From: JANLVJ01 sp031363945
GTDB taxonomy: Bacteria > Bacteroidota > Bacteroidia > Sphingobacteriales > Sphingobacteriaceae
DNA length: 64,000 nucleotides
Direction of reading: 5' to 3'
NCBI GenBank assembly: GCA_031363945.1
Contig: JANLVJ010000063.1
Location: forward strand, 19,019-83,018
Under the pieces are notes generated by a model. It had not been told where the DNA came from. It was given only the letters and a program-made list of their open reading frames with translations, and did no database searches. Every line of letters starts with the position of its first letter. The stretch's first letter is position 1. The position numbers and the translations under genes are program-made. Positions 1 to 8,507 of the stretch are shown here, piece by piece.

Positions 1-2
1 GA

Positions 3-113
3 TTACAAATAGAATACCTGAAATCAACCGCAAACGGTAACGGTACAGGTATGGGTTTAATTCTTTTAGTTCTTGCATTCGTCGTCAAAGATAGGCGAAA
101 GCCATCTTGCTAA
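3..113 (+). CDS. C-terminal end of a membrane protein (partial, runs off the left edge)
   Basis: An open frame enters from the left edge and stops with TAA at 111-113. Its last 37 codons contain a short polar stretch rich in Gly and Asn, then a hydrophobic segment (GMGLILLVLAFVV), then a basic tail (KDRRKPSC). That is the pattern of a C-terminal transmembrane helix with a positively charged cytoplasmic end. The family cannot be told from so little. It overlaps the longest possible frame of the next gene, which supports a later start for that gene. Confidence 0.5.
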   Translation, partial: LQIEYLKSTANGNGTGMGLILLVLAFVVKDRRKPSC

Positions 114-156
114 TGAAAAATTCCATAAATTGCAATACTTTATCCTTACATGTTAT

Positions 157-1254
157 ATGATTGAAACCAAGGAATCCAAGGTGCAGAAATCCTCCATCTT
201 TTCAAAAATGTTAGGACAGTCACATCAGAAAGTGATGTTCTGTAGTGATGAAGGAACGGGACTAAAAGCAATCATAGCAATTCATGATACCACCCTTGGT
301 CCAGCCGTCGGGGGTACAAGAATGTGGACCTACCGCTCTGAAGAAGAGGCGCTTGAAGATGTACTGCGTTTATCAAGAGGCATGACCTACAAGGCTGCTA
401 TCTCAGGAATTAATCTTGGTGGTGGTTGTGCTGTAATAATTGGTAATTCAAGGCAAGATAAGTCAGAGGCGCTTCTACGCAGATACGCCCGCTTTATAAA
501 TAGCCTTAACGGTGAATTTATTACGGGTGAAGATCTTGGTACCAACCCACGCGATATGGAATACATTCACATGGAAACCAAACACGTGGTAGGTATTCCT
601 GAATCATTAGGTGGCAGTGGTGATCCTACTCCTATTACAGCTTATGGCGTATTTATGGGTATGAAGGCCAGCGCCAAAGAATTGTGGGGTAATGATAGCC
701 TTGCAGGTAAGGCTGTTGTAGTTCAGGGAGTAGGCCATGTTGGAGAAGCATTGGTTAAATTGCTAAAAGAGCAAAATGCCAAAGTATATGTTAGTGATCT
801 TGATGAAGAGCGTCTGATATCAGTATCTAAGAAATATGATGCCAAGCCAATGGCAAATAATCATGTTTACGATCTGGACCTCGATATTTATGCCCCTTGC
901 GCTATGGGTGCCACTTTAAATACCGAAACGATCTCAAAATTGAAATGTGCCATTATTGCTGGATCGGCTAATAATCAGCTTGAAGATGAAGAAGTACATG
1001 GAAAAATGCTTCTTGATAAAGGCATTCTATATGCTCCTGATTTTTTGATTAATGCCGGGGGTCTTATTAATGTTTATTCAGAAATTGCCGGTTATAACAA
1101 AAAGCGTGCATTGCAATTGACTGAAAAAATTTACGATGTTACCCGTGAAATCTTTAAAAAGTCTGGTAATGAGCAAATCCCAACACATGAGGCGGCTCAT
1201 CGTATTGCCCGCAAACGTATTGAAGACATCAAAAAAATAAAAGCAAGTTATTGA
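157..1254 (+). CDS. Leucine dehydrogenase-like protein (Glu/Leu/Phe/Val dehydrogenase family) lacking the catalytic lysine
   Basis: Family members oxidatively deaminate branched-chain amino acids with NAD+ in the cytoplasm. The protein (365 aa from the ATG at 157) has the N-terminal substrate domain with GPAVGGTRMW and MTYK (Lys about residue 79, the substrate-carboxylate lysine). A Rossmann domain follows with GVGHVG near residue 191. The motif that normally reads LGGGK reads LGGGC here: the codon at 427-429 is TGT at the position of the catalytic lysine (Lys80 in Bacillus LeuDH). The frame stays open up to 73, but the start at 157 fits the family length and avoids overlap with the preceding gene. 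nusB follows after 44 bases. The fold assignment is firm; the activity is doubtful. Confidence 0.85.
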   Translation: MIETKESKVQKSSIFSKMLGQSHQKVMFCSDEGTGLKAIIAIHDTTLGPAVGGTRMWTYRSEEEALEDVLRLSRGMTYKAAISGINLGGGCAVIIGNSRQDKSEALLRRYARFINSLNGEFITGEDLGTNPRDMEYIHMETKHVVGIPESLGGSGDPTPITAYGVFMGMKASAKELWGNDSLAGKAVVVQGVGHVGEALVKLLKEQNAKVYVSDLDEERLISVSKKYDAKPMANNHVYDLDLDIYAPCAMGATLNTETISKLKCAIIAGSANNQLEDEEVHGKMLLDKGILYAPDFLINAGGLINVYSEIAGYNKKRALQLTEKIYDVTREIFKKSGNEQIPTHEAAHRIARKRIEDIKKIKASY

Positions 1255-1298
1255 TTTGCTTTTTTTTAATTAATAAATTTAATCGTTCTTACCTACCT

Positions 1299-2240
1299 AT
1301 GTTAAACCGCAGACACCTAAGGGTTAAAGTGTTGGAAGCTTTGTATGCTTATCATCTATCGGCAGACAGAGATATACCTGCTTTCGAAAAACAATTAGTT
1401 AAACAGGTTCATAAAGTTTATGAAATTTACCTGTACCTGATTACATTACCTTTAGAAATAGCTGCTTATGCTACTAAAGATGCCACTGAACGCGCAGGTA
1501 AGTATATTCCCAGTGCCGAAGACCTGAATCCTAATCTTCGTATTGCCAGTAATTTGCTGATCAAACTGATGGATGAAAATCCTGAGCTTAAAAAGGCCGT
1601 CAAGCTTTACAAAATCAGTCATCATGAAGATGAAGAAACGATCCGGGCGATCTTCAAAGAATTTCGGGCAAGTGCTGAATATGAAATTTACGGTAAGCAC
1701 GAAGAGCATAAATTCTCAGTAGATAAAGAACTTGTTCAGTTTTTATTTAAAAAAATCGTCTGTAAGAATCCGCTTCTTGAGCAACAGCTTGAAGAAAAAA
1801 ATATCAGCTGGCCAGTAGATCGTGAAGTAGTTGAAGGCATGGTAGTAAAGACGTTGAAGACGGCTGAACTACCAGCAGGCATTCAATTGCTTGAACTGAC
1901 TTCAAACTGGGAAGAAGATGAGGATTATATCCGTAAACTTTTTAGAATGACGCTACAGAATGAAGAAGAGTATCAGGGTTATATAGCAGAGAAAACACAG
2001 AATTGGGATGTTGACCGTATTGCATTAATGGACACCATTTTAATGAAGATGGCTATCTGCGAGCTTATTAATTTTCCTTCGATTCCTGTCAAGGTTTCTA
2101 TCAACGAGTATATTGACATATCTAAAGAGTTTAGCACACCGAAAAGCAAGATTTTTATTAACGGTATCTTAGACAAAGTACTTGTTGACCTGAAAAAAGA
2201 TAATAAGCTTGTCAAAACAGGAAGGGGCCTGGTAGAATAA
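1299..2240 (+). CDS. nusB: Transcription antitermination protein NusB (long Bacteroidota form)
   Basis: NusB binds boxA RNA with ribosomal protein S10 and prevents premature termination on rRNA operons. The ATG at 1299 gives MLNRRHLRVKVLEALYAY, the typical start with the basic RNA-binding face; the frame is open further upstream but that stretch (MICFFLINKF) is not family-like. At 313 aa it is about twice the E. coli length, as usual in Bacteroidota, with the conserved NusB helical core in the C-terminal third (WDVDRIALMDTILMKMAICE, then KVSINEYIDISKEFSTPKS). It heads a co-directional cluster with DUF1573, yajC, ybbR-like and coaE genes. Confidence 0.93.
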   Translation: MLNRRHLRVKVLEALYAYHLSADRDIPAFEKQLVKQVHKVYEIYLYLITLPLEIAAYATKDATERAGKYIPSAEDLNPNLRIASNLLIKLMDENPELKKAVKLYKISHHEDEETIRAIFKEFRASAEYEIYGKHEEHKFSVDKELVQFLFKKIVCKNPLLEQQLEEKNISWPVDREVVEGMVVKTLKTAELPAGIQLLELTSNWEEDEDYIRKLFRMTLQNEEEYQGYIAEKTQNWDVDRIALMDTILMKMAICELINFPSIPVKVSINEYIDISKEFSTPKSKIFINGILDKVLVDLKKDNKLVKTGRGLVE

Positions 2241-2262
2241 AATTAAAGTAACTGTTGTATTA

Positions 2263-2667
2263 ATGTCTTCTATTTGCATTTCACTATTTTTGCTGGCCTG
2301 TCATCAGCCTCGTAACAGTTATGCAGAAACGCTCTTAACTACACGGGACTCTACTTCAGCCGCAAAATTTCGATTTAATCACAAAAATTATCTTGTTGAA
2401 GAGGTAAAAGCTGGTGCTTTAATAACGTATAGTTTTAAATTTGTAAATGACGGGAAAAGTCCGCTAATGATCAGAGGTATTTATACTTCATGCGGGTGTA
2501 CAGTTAAAAGTCATGATCATATACCAGTTGCGGTCGGTAAACAGGGGCAAATTAAGGTAGTCTTTAATACCGATGGTAAGTCAGGCATTCAACGAAAAAT
2601 CGTTACCATTATAGCCAATACTGTTCTGCGACTTAGTCAGGTTGCCATGGCAGGAATCATAAAATAA
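2263..2667 (+). CDS. DUF1573 domain lipoprotein
   Basis: Short secreted protein of 134 aa. The N-terminus is a hydrophobic signal ending in a lipobox-like LLAC, so it is probably a lipoprotein. The rest matches the DUF1573 fold: an Ig-like domain with the motif TSCGCT and a conserved Gly/Asn-rich beta region (FKFVNDGKSPL, FNTDGKSG). The function of DUF1573 is unknown. It lies 22 bases after nusB and 22 before yajC, so it is almost certainly cotranscribed with them. Confidence 0.8.
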   Translation: MSSICISLFLLACHQPRNSYAETLLTTRDSTSAAKFRFNHKNYLVEEVKAGALITYSFKFVNDGKSPLMIRGIYTSCGCTVKSHDHIPVAVGKQGQIKVVFNTDGKSGIQRKIVTIIANTVLRLSQVAMAGIIK

Positions 2668-2689
2668 CACCAAATAAAAAATTAATATT

Positions 2690-3022
2690 ATGTACGACTT
2701 CTTATTGATGGCCGCTCCAGGGGGAGCAAACCAAAATCCAATTGCAACTATTCTTCCTTTTGTTTTAATCGCTGTTGTTTTTTACTTTTTCATGATCAGG
2801 CCCCAAGCAAAAAAAATGAAAGATCAGAAGAGCTTTGTTGAAAAACTTTCAAAAGGTGATCGGGTCATCACCCATAGTGGAATACATGGTAAGATTGTAG
2901 AATCTGATCCTGCCTTTTTTATTCTCGAGGTTGATCATAATGTGCGTATTAAGTTTGAAAAATCAGCAATTTCTCTTGAGCTTTCAGCAGCCCTGAATAA
3001 AGCAGAAGTAGTAAAATCATAA
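2690..3022 (+). CDS. yajC: Preprotein translocase accessory subunit YajC
   Basis: YajC is a small single-span inner-membrane protein that associates with SecDF and the SecYEG translocon. The 110-aa product has one N-terminal transmembrane segment (ATILPFVLIAVVFYFFMIRP) followed by the diagnostic RPQAKKMKDQK and a small cytoplasmic domain (GDRVITHSGIHGKIVE). Length and architecture are normal. Its partner secDF is elsewhere in the window (16.3-19.3 kb, opposite strand). Confidence 0.95.
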   Translation: MYDFLLMAAPGGANQNPIATILPFVLIAVVFYFFMIRPQAKKMKDQKSFVEKLSKGDRVITHSGIHGKIVESDPAFFILEVDHNVRIKFEKSAISLELSAALNKAEVVKS

Positions 3023-3037
3023 TCAGTATTTTCTTGT

Positions 3038-4003
3038 TTGAAAGAATTAACAGGTAAACACCAACTTCGCTTTCAGAAAAAGGATAAGAAAAAACTTACC
3101 CTTTTTCTGGCATGTGGGCTGTTTTCGGTTTGTCTCTGGCTACTGTTTTCACTTTCAAAAACATATACTTATACGACCCCTGCCAATATCGAATTTAGTA
3201 ATATACCTGAGAAACGCTCACTATCTCTGCCCGCAAAAGTTCAGGTCAGTTTGAAGATTGAAGGATCTGGATGGCAATTACTTACGTCTCGTATAAATTT
3301 AACAAATACAGATCTTTTTGCTGACTTAAGTGGTCATAAAATCGGTGGTTTTATTTCTTTAACCGAGTTTATCCCTGATTTTAATTTACAATTGCCCCCT
3401 GGTCAGCGCTTGCTTGGTTTGCTGCCAGATACTATTCATTTTAATTACACAGGGCGTAGTAGTCGAAAGATTCCACTTTTAGTCAGGTATACCATTGACT
3501 TTCAAAAGCAATTTTATTTTCTTGATCCGGTGTCTACCGGTTTAGACAGTGTGACGATTTCAGGTCCTAACTCAGAAATTGCCAAAATCAGATCCTGGGA
3601 GACCAAACCTTTTACCTTAAGTAGATTAAATCATTCTACAGATACGCTGATAAGTCTTTCAAACAGTAAATACCCAGGGTTGCTTATTAAACCTGATCAC
3701 CTGCAATTCAGTGTAAAAGTAGATCAGTTTACAGAAGATGTACTTATTGTGCCGGTACATATAATTAATAATACCAGCCAGTATGGTATAACCCTCATTC
3801 CATCACGCATAAAAGTGTACTTTCAGGTTCCCCTGACATATTTTTATAACATTCGTCCAGAATTATTTGAAATTACTGCAGATCTCAATGACTGGAAATT
3901 TCACCGTTCATCAAAATTAAAACTTACAGTAAACAGGTCACCTGCCTTTATCAGGATTGAAAAACTTGAGCCTGCAAGTGTTGACTTCTTAATTAAAAAG
4001 TAA
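3038..4003 (+). CDS. YbbR-like (CdaR family) membrane-anchored protein
   Basis: Predicted one-pass membrane protein with a large extracytoplasmic part. A basic N-terminus precedes a transmembrane helix near residues 22-42 (LTLFLACGLFSVCLWLLFSL). A series of YbbR-like beta domains follows, as in CdaR, the regulator of the c-di-AMP cyclase in Firmicutes. Whether it regulates a cyclase here is not known. The start is a TTG at 3038, 15 bases after yajC, with no better ATG nearby. It overlaps coaE by one base (TAATG), implying translational coupling. Confidence 0.8.
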   Translation: MKELTGKHQLRFQKKDKKKLTLFLACGLFSVCLWLLFSLSKTYTYTTPANIEFSNIPEKRSLSLPAKVQVSLKIEGSGWQLLTSRINLTNTDLFADLSGHKIGGFISLTEFIPDFNLQLPPGQRLLGLLPDTIHFNYTGRSSRKIPLLVRYTIDFQKQFYFLDPVSTGLDSVTISGPNSEIAKIRSWETKPFTLSRLNHSTDTLISLSNSKYPGLLIKPDHLQFSVKVDQFTEDVLIVPVHIINNTSQYGITLIPSRIKVYFQVPLTYFYNIRPELFEITADLNDWKFHRSSKLKLTVNRSPAFIRIEKLEPASVDFLIKK

Positions 4004-4593
4004 TGTTAAAGGTTGGAATAACAGGTGGTATAGGAAGTGGTAAATCAATGGTTTGCAGTTTATTTAGTCTGATTGGTATACCTGTTTTCAATGCTGATGA
4101 CATTGGCCGTCAGCTACTGAATGATGATGAATCAATACACAAGGGGATTGTAGAAATCTTTGGCTTGGGTTGTTTTAATGACGAGGGTAAACCAGATCGC
4201 AAGAAGATCGGCGCACTTGTTTTTGCCGACCAGTCATTATTGAAAAGGCTTAATGCGCTTATTCATCCTGCGGTTTTTACTGCCTTTGATAATTGGACCT
4301 TATCAATTGATCAGACCTTGCCATATTGTATCAAAGAAGCAGCTATTATGTATGAAAGTGGTTCTTTTAAACAAAATGACCGAAATATTCTCGTTTATAC
4401 TGATAGGGAAATAAGAATTGAAAGAGTTTGCAAACGAGATAATGTTACACGAGATCAGGTAATCAGCCGAATAAATCAACAAATGAGTGAAGAAAAAAAG
4501 ATGAAGCTCGTTGATCTTATCATCTATAATGATGATAGCCATTCTTTGATCAGGCAGGTAACAGAAATTGATAATTTATTTCGATCTATTTAG
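4003..4593 (+). CDS. coaE: Dephospho-CoA kinase
   Basis: Catalyses the last step of coenzyme A synthesis, ATP-dependent phosphorylation of dephospho-CoA. The N-terminus carries the P-loop GITGGIGSGKS. Further conserved features are FNADDIGRQLL, the HPAVF segment and a C-terminal lid region with RVCKRDNVTRDQVISRI. At 196 aa it has normal length. It overlaps the ybbR-like gene by one base and ends the nusB cluster. Confidence 0.95.
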   Translation: MLKVGITGGIGSGKSMVCSLFSLIGIPVFNADDIGRQLLNDDESIHKGIVEIFGLGCFNDEGKPDRKKIGALVFADQSLLKRLNALIHPAVFTAFDNWTLSIDQTLPYCIKEAAIMYESGSFKQNDRNILVYTDREIRIERVCKRDNVTRDQVISRINQQMSEEKKMKLVDLIIYNDDSHSLIRQVTEIDNLFRSI

Positions 4594-4647
4594 TTAAAAA
4601 GCATTAAATTGAAATAATAGCTAAACTATTGATAAGCAGTTAAAAAA

Positions 4648-5133
4648 ATGAAATATAAAGAGGATCTGAAAATGGATGTTGAAAAGTGTATGGAAAAGGA
4701 ACCTGAATTAACGAAAGATCATGACGTTTATCAGCGAACCCTGATCAATCTTGTATATACGCATACATGGATGAATACGAACCTTAAGGCTCATTTTGAT
4801 CCACATAATATCACCGTACAGCAGTATAATATTCTACGTATTTTACGTGGGCAGTGTGATAAACCAGCAACAATTAACTTGTTGAAAGAGCGCATGCTTG
4901 ATAAAATGTGTGATGCTTCGAGAATCGTTGAACGTCTAGTTCAAAAAGAACTGGTCGTTCGAAAAGTCAGTGAGTTTGATCGCAGGGCTGTAGATATTAG
5001 TATAAGTGATACGGGTTTGGAATTGCTGCAAGTCATTGATAAAGATATTGTTGCTCATGAAATTATTGGTGATAGCCTTAATGAGGATGAATTAAACCAA
5101 TTAAATGCACTTCTTACTAAATTAAGAAAGTAG
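4648..5133 (+). CDS. MarR family transcriptional regulator
   Basis: A 161-aa winged-helix regulator. The helical dimerisation part is at residues 25-55, the recognition region runs through ITVQQYNILRILRGQ and LKERMLDKMCDASRIVERLVQKELV, and the wing contains SEFDRRAVDISISDTG. MarR proteins bind palindromic operators as dimers and usually respond to small phenolic or redox ligands. Its target is not evident here. The next gene on the opposite strand overlaps its 3' end by 17 bases. Confidence 0.9.
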   Translation: MKYKEDLKMDVEKCMEKEPELTKDHDVYQRTLINLVYTHTWMNTNLKAHFDPHNITVQQYNILRILRGQCDKPATINLLKERMLDKMCDASRIVERLVQKELVVRKVSEFDRRAVDISISDTGLELLQVIDKDIVAHEIIGDSLNEDELNQLNALLTKLRK

Positions 5134-5722
5134 ACTGGAACTTTGGTTTTAATAGTTCTTCTGGGATAAGCTTTAGTTTGACAGCAAGGTTTGCCAGCAA
5201 TGTTCCAATGCACCAGCCAAGAATAGCACCTGCTGTTACGTCAATAGGATAATGAACTCCCACATATACCTGTGCCAAGCAAATCAGAAAAGCCCAGATG
5301 AATGTAGCAGGTATCACCCAGGCCCATTTTCTGCCAAAGATTACCATCAGAAATCCAGCAATTGTAAAATGATTGGAAGCATGGCTTGAAACAAAGCTAT
5401 AACCATTACCACAGGCGACTCTGTCTGTAATCAGCTGTTTCATTGACGGGTCATTACACGGTCTTAGCCTGTGTACAAGTATCTTTATCAGATGAGCACT
5501 AATCAAATCACTGATAGCAACTGCTGCAATCAGGAAAAGAATGATATACAGCCCTTTTAGTTTATAACGGATCAAAGAATAGAGGACAATAAAAAGGTAC
5601 AAGGGAATCCAGGTAAGTTTTTCCCTGATAATGGGCATTATAAGATCAAAGAATGGGTTTCCAAGCGTATGATTTATAAAATAAAAAGCCTGACGATCCC
5701 AATTTAATAAGGTACTGAGCAT
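5117..5722 (-). CDS. PAP2 family phosphatase (membrane)
   Basis: Integral membrane phosphatase of the PAP2/undecaprenyl-diphosphate phosphatase type. The family signature is visible: KILVHRLRPC (motif 1, KxxxxxxRP), SSHASNHF (motif 2) and VYVGVHYPIDVTAG (motif 3, R/GxHYPxD). It has about five transmembrane helices. Likely substrates are lipid phosphates such as C55-PP. The ATG at 5722 is preferred over a TTG twelve bases upstream. The gene is divergent from the phosphomutase gene, with promoter-like boxes for both directions in between. Confidence 0.88.
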   Translation of the reverse strand: MLSTLLNWDRQAFYFINHTLGNPFFDLIMPIIREKLTWIPLYLFIVLYSLIRYKLKGLYIILFLIAAVAISDLISAHLIKILVHRLRPCNDPSMKQLITDRVACGNGYSFVSSHASNHFTIAGFLMVIFGRKWAWVIPATFIWAFLICLAQVYVGVHYPIDVTAGAILGWCIGTLLANLAVKLKLIPEELLKPKFQSTFLI

Positions 5723-5744
5723 ACTGCAATGCAATTAATTGACC

Positions 5745-5752
5745 CAAATATA
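5745..5752 (-). promoter_or_regulatory. Putative -7 box for the PAP2 gene
   Basis: Read on the minus strand the sequence is TATATTTG, an exact TAnnTTTG match to the Bacteroidota sigma-ABfr -7 element, about 22 bases upstream of the PAP2 ATG. No clear -33 TTG partner was found at ideal distance. Confidence 0.4.
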
Positions 5753-5763
5753 CCTGTTTATAG

Positions 5764-5771
5764 TACTTTTG
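5764..5771 (+). promoter_or_regulatory. Putative -7 box for the phosphohexomutase gene
   Basis: TACTTTTG matches TAnnTTTG. Initiation a few bases downstream would exclude the upstream ATG at 5739 and supports the TTG at 5787 as the translation start. The -33 element (a TTG at 5739-5741) is farther away than ideal. Confidence 0.4.
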
Positions 5772-5786
5772 GTAAAAACCTATACC

Positions 5787-7172
5787 TTGACACTCATAAA
5801 ATCAATTTCAGGCATTCGTGGTACCATTGGCGGCTTTGCTGGTCAGGGACTTAGCCCCCTAGACGTGGTAAAATTTACTGCTGCTTTTGCATCTTGGGCC
5901 TTAAAGCATTCAACTCATAAAACGATTATAATAGGCCGGGATGCCCGAATTTCGGGTGATATGGTTAAAAATCTTGTCTGTGGTACTTTACAGGGCATGG
6001 GTATTAACGTAATCGATCTTGGTTTATCAACTACCCCAACGGTTGAAATTGCCGTGATGAGAGAAGACGCAGCAGGTGGTATTATCATAACCGCCAGCCA
6101 TAATCCTGCAGAATGGAATGCATTGAAATTACTGAATGCCAATGGCGAATTTGTATCAGCTCAAGACGGACTTGATATTCTGGATCTTGCTGAGAGTGGT
6201 GTAATAAACTTTGCCACAGTACATGAACTTGGAAAAATTCATTTTGATGATTCTTATTTACAAAAGCATATTAATCTTGTACTTGCCTTACCCCTTGTTG
6301 ATGTAGCAGCAATCAAAAAAGCTAATTTTTCTGTTGTGCTGGATGCTGTTAATTCAACCGGAGGAATTTTTATTCCAGCTTTATTAAGGGCTCTTGGCGT
6401 TGCAAAAATTGATGAATTATACTGTACGGTAGACGGTAATTTTGCGCATAATCCTGAGCCACTTGCTGAAAATCTGTCTGATCTATCAGCCAGGGTCATT
6501 AAGCTTAAAGCTGATATGGGTATCTCGGTTGATCCTGATGTTGATCGCCTGGTTTTTGTTTCTGAAGACGGCAGTATGTTTGGTGAAGAATATACATTGG
6601 TAGCTGTAAGTGATTTTGTACTTGGTCATACACCAGGCAATACTGTTTCTAATTTATCCTCTACCAGGGCTCTTGATGATGTTACCACTAACCATAAGGG
6701 CATCTATTATGCTTCTGCTGTGGGTGAAGTAAACGTTGTCACCAAAATGAAAGAAGTTCATGCCGTAATAGGAGGTGAGGGAAATGGAGGTGTTATTTAC
6801 CCCGCAATTCATTACGGTCGTGATGCATTGGTAGGTATTGCCCTGTTTCTAACACACCTAGCTCATACGGGTCATAAGATGACCACATTGAAAAACTCTT
6901 ATCCTGCTTATTATATATCCAAAAATAAAATCAGCCTGACAGAATCTACCAATGTGGATGCACTGCTTGTTCAGTTTATTGAAAAGTACAAGAATAATAA
7001 ACTGAATATAGAAGATGGTATTCGCATTGATTATGAAAAAGAATGGGTTCACCTGCGCAAATCAAATACAGAGGCTATTATCAGAGTTATTGCAGAAAGT
7101 GCGACTAAAGAGCGCGCAGATGCACTGGCGCAGAGAATAATTAGTGAATTAAACGTAATAATGCATTTATAG
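5787..7172 (+). CDS. glmM: Phosphoglucosamine mutase / phosphohexomutase
   Basis: Alpha-D-phosphohexomutase superfamily enzyme, by similarity GlmM, converting glucosamine-6-P to glucosamine-1-P for peptidoglycan and LPS. The N-terminus SISGIRGTIGG is diagnostic. The catalytic phosphoserine loop is TASHNPAEWNALK, the metal-binding loop is DPDVDRLV, and the sugar-binding loop is GGEGNGGV. The C-terminal phosphate-binding region has RKSNTEAIIRVIAES. The TTG at 5787 gives TLIKSISGIRG, the usual Bacteroidota start, at about 461 aa. PMM/PGM activity is an alternative, since the subfamilies are hard to separate by eye. Confidence 0.88.
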   Translation: MTLIKSISGIRGTIGGFAGQGLSPLDVVKFTAAFASWALKHSTHKTIIIGRDARISGDMVKNLVCGTLQGMGINVIDLGLSTTPTVEIAVMREDAAGGIIITASHNPAEWNALKLLNANGEFVSAQDGLDILDLAESGVINFATVHELGKIHFDDSYLQKHINLVLALPLVDVAAIKKANFSVVLDAVNSTGGIFIPALLRALGVAKIDELYCTVDGNFAHNPEPLAENLSDLSARVIKLKADMGISVDPDVDRLVFVSEDGSMFGEEYTLVAVSDFVLGHTPGNTVSNLSSTRALDDVTTNHKGIYYASAVGEVNVVTKMKEVHAVIGGEGNGGVIYPAIHYGRDALVGIALFLTHLAHTGHKMTTLKNSYPAYYISKNKISLTESTNVDALLVQFIEKYKNNKLNIEDGIRIDYEKEWVHLRKSNTEAIIRVIAESATKERADALAQRIISELNVIMHL

Positions 7173-7325
7173 GCGGTTGAAGTAATTTAATTTTAGTTAA
7201 TACAATACAGATCAGAAAAACTCAACTAACCTGTTAATGATCATTGATTTAATAGATTTTTTATTTTTTGACATATAACTTCTGGTTTTTAGCCATGCAA
7301 CCTTCTATAAGGTTACTACGTAAGG

Positions 7326-8231
7326 ATGTTAAAATCAAAAGATATGTTTAGTAAATCTGTTTATTCTTTATTTATTCTAGTTTTTTTTTCTGCGTCAAGG
7401 TTACTGGCTCAACACACTGACAGTGTACCCGATAAGAAATCGAAATTAACTTTGGGAATCGGTTATTCGAGTAATAGTGTTTTTCTGGGCCGTGCTGACA
7501 GCATTACCATACCCTTATTTAATGCATCCTTAACGTATACCCTTAAATCGGGAATATTCTTTAATGGCTCAGTTAATTATATACCCAGCCGTGAAACGAA
7601 TAAATTAGACGGTGGAAGTATTGGAGCAGGCTATGATTTTGAACACAATAATTTAAGCGGAGGCCTTGAAATAAGTAAATATCTTAGCAGCGACAATAGT
7701 ACGCTGGTAATTGCAGCTTTAAGCGCAACCATTGGGGCATCTTTAAGCTATAATATTGCTGATTTTATCACGCCAACCATGCACGCAGAATTCGCGTTGG
7801 GTAAATCTGGCGGAGGCAATGATATTATTTTGACACCGGGCCTGACACATGATTTTAGCATTGATCATCCTTTTTCGGCCCATGATAATCTGAGTATTAA
7901 TCCCGGAATATTCTTAAACGCAGGAACCCAAAACTTTTATTCAACTTATTACCTGCGCAAGGATAAAAGAACTTTAAGGCTTAAATCTCCAAAGAATGCT
8001 ACTACCGGTAAAAAACCTGCAACTGCTACATCTGTCAATACCAGCAAGCTTGTACTGCTTGATTACGAATTTATCATGCCAGTTAATTATACCTGCGGTA
8101 AGTTTGGTTTTGAACTAACCCCATCTTATGCCAGGGCTGTAAATACTTCAATCAGTTCTGCTTCTCAAACAACCTCAGTCGACAAGACCGCTGTATTTTA
8201 TGTGAGTGCTGGCGTTACATTCACTTTTTGA
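7326..8231 (+). CDS. Secreted outer-membrane beta-barrel-like protein
   Basis: No specific family recognised. It has a signal peptide ending near ASRLLAQ, then about 275 residues with alternating hydrophobic and polar residues, many Gly/Ser/Asn turns and a terminal aromatic residue (VSAGVTFTF). This is the pattern of an outer-membrane beta-barrel. A Thr/Lys-rich loop lies near residues 215-235 (SPKNATTGKKPATATS). It stands alone after glmM with a 150-base gap, so it probably has its own promoter. Confidence 0.65.
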   Translation: MLKSKDMFSKSVYSLFILVFFSASRLLAQHTDSVPDKKSKLTLGIGYSSNSVFLGRADSITIPLFNASLTYTLKSGIFFNGSVNYIPSRETNKLDGGSIGAGYDFEHNNLSGGLEISKYLSSDNSTLVIAALSATIGASLSYNIADFITPTMHAEFALGKSGGGNDIILTPGLTHDFSIDHPFSAHDNLSINPGIFLNAGTQNFYSTYYLRKDKRTLRLKSPKNATTGKKPATATSVNTSKLVLLDYEFIMPVNYTCGKFGFELTPSYARAVNTSISSASQTTSVDKTAVFYVSAGVTFTF

Positions 8232-8368
8232 TATAGTAATGCGTTTAAAAGGCCATTTTTAGTGAATTAGCAAAAACAATCAAAATAATACCAGTTTGTG
8301 ATTAGAGATCGTTATGAGCTGGGAATAAATCCCAAAAATATTTCAAGTTAAAAATTAATTAGTGTGAT

Positions 8369-8391
8369 GAGCCCGGTATTTTATCGGGCTC
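8369..8391. terminator. Hairpin, weak terminator candidate
   Basis: A 7-bp GC-rich stem (GAGCCCG / CGGGCTC) with a loop of nine bases lies between the outer-membrane protein and the aquaporin gene. It is not followed by a clear T-run on either strand, so it may be only a weak or processed 3' end for the upstream gene. Confidence 0.35.
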
Positions 8392-8507
8392 AATTCATTT
8401 AAATTAACGTGTAAATTATATACTGGTCATCGCGTAAAATTATTAATATTAAACTTCAAGTTTGCCTGAATTTTACTAGTTTAAGAATTATACTTAAACA
8501 AGTATTT

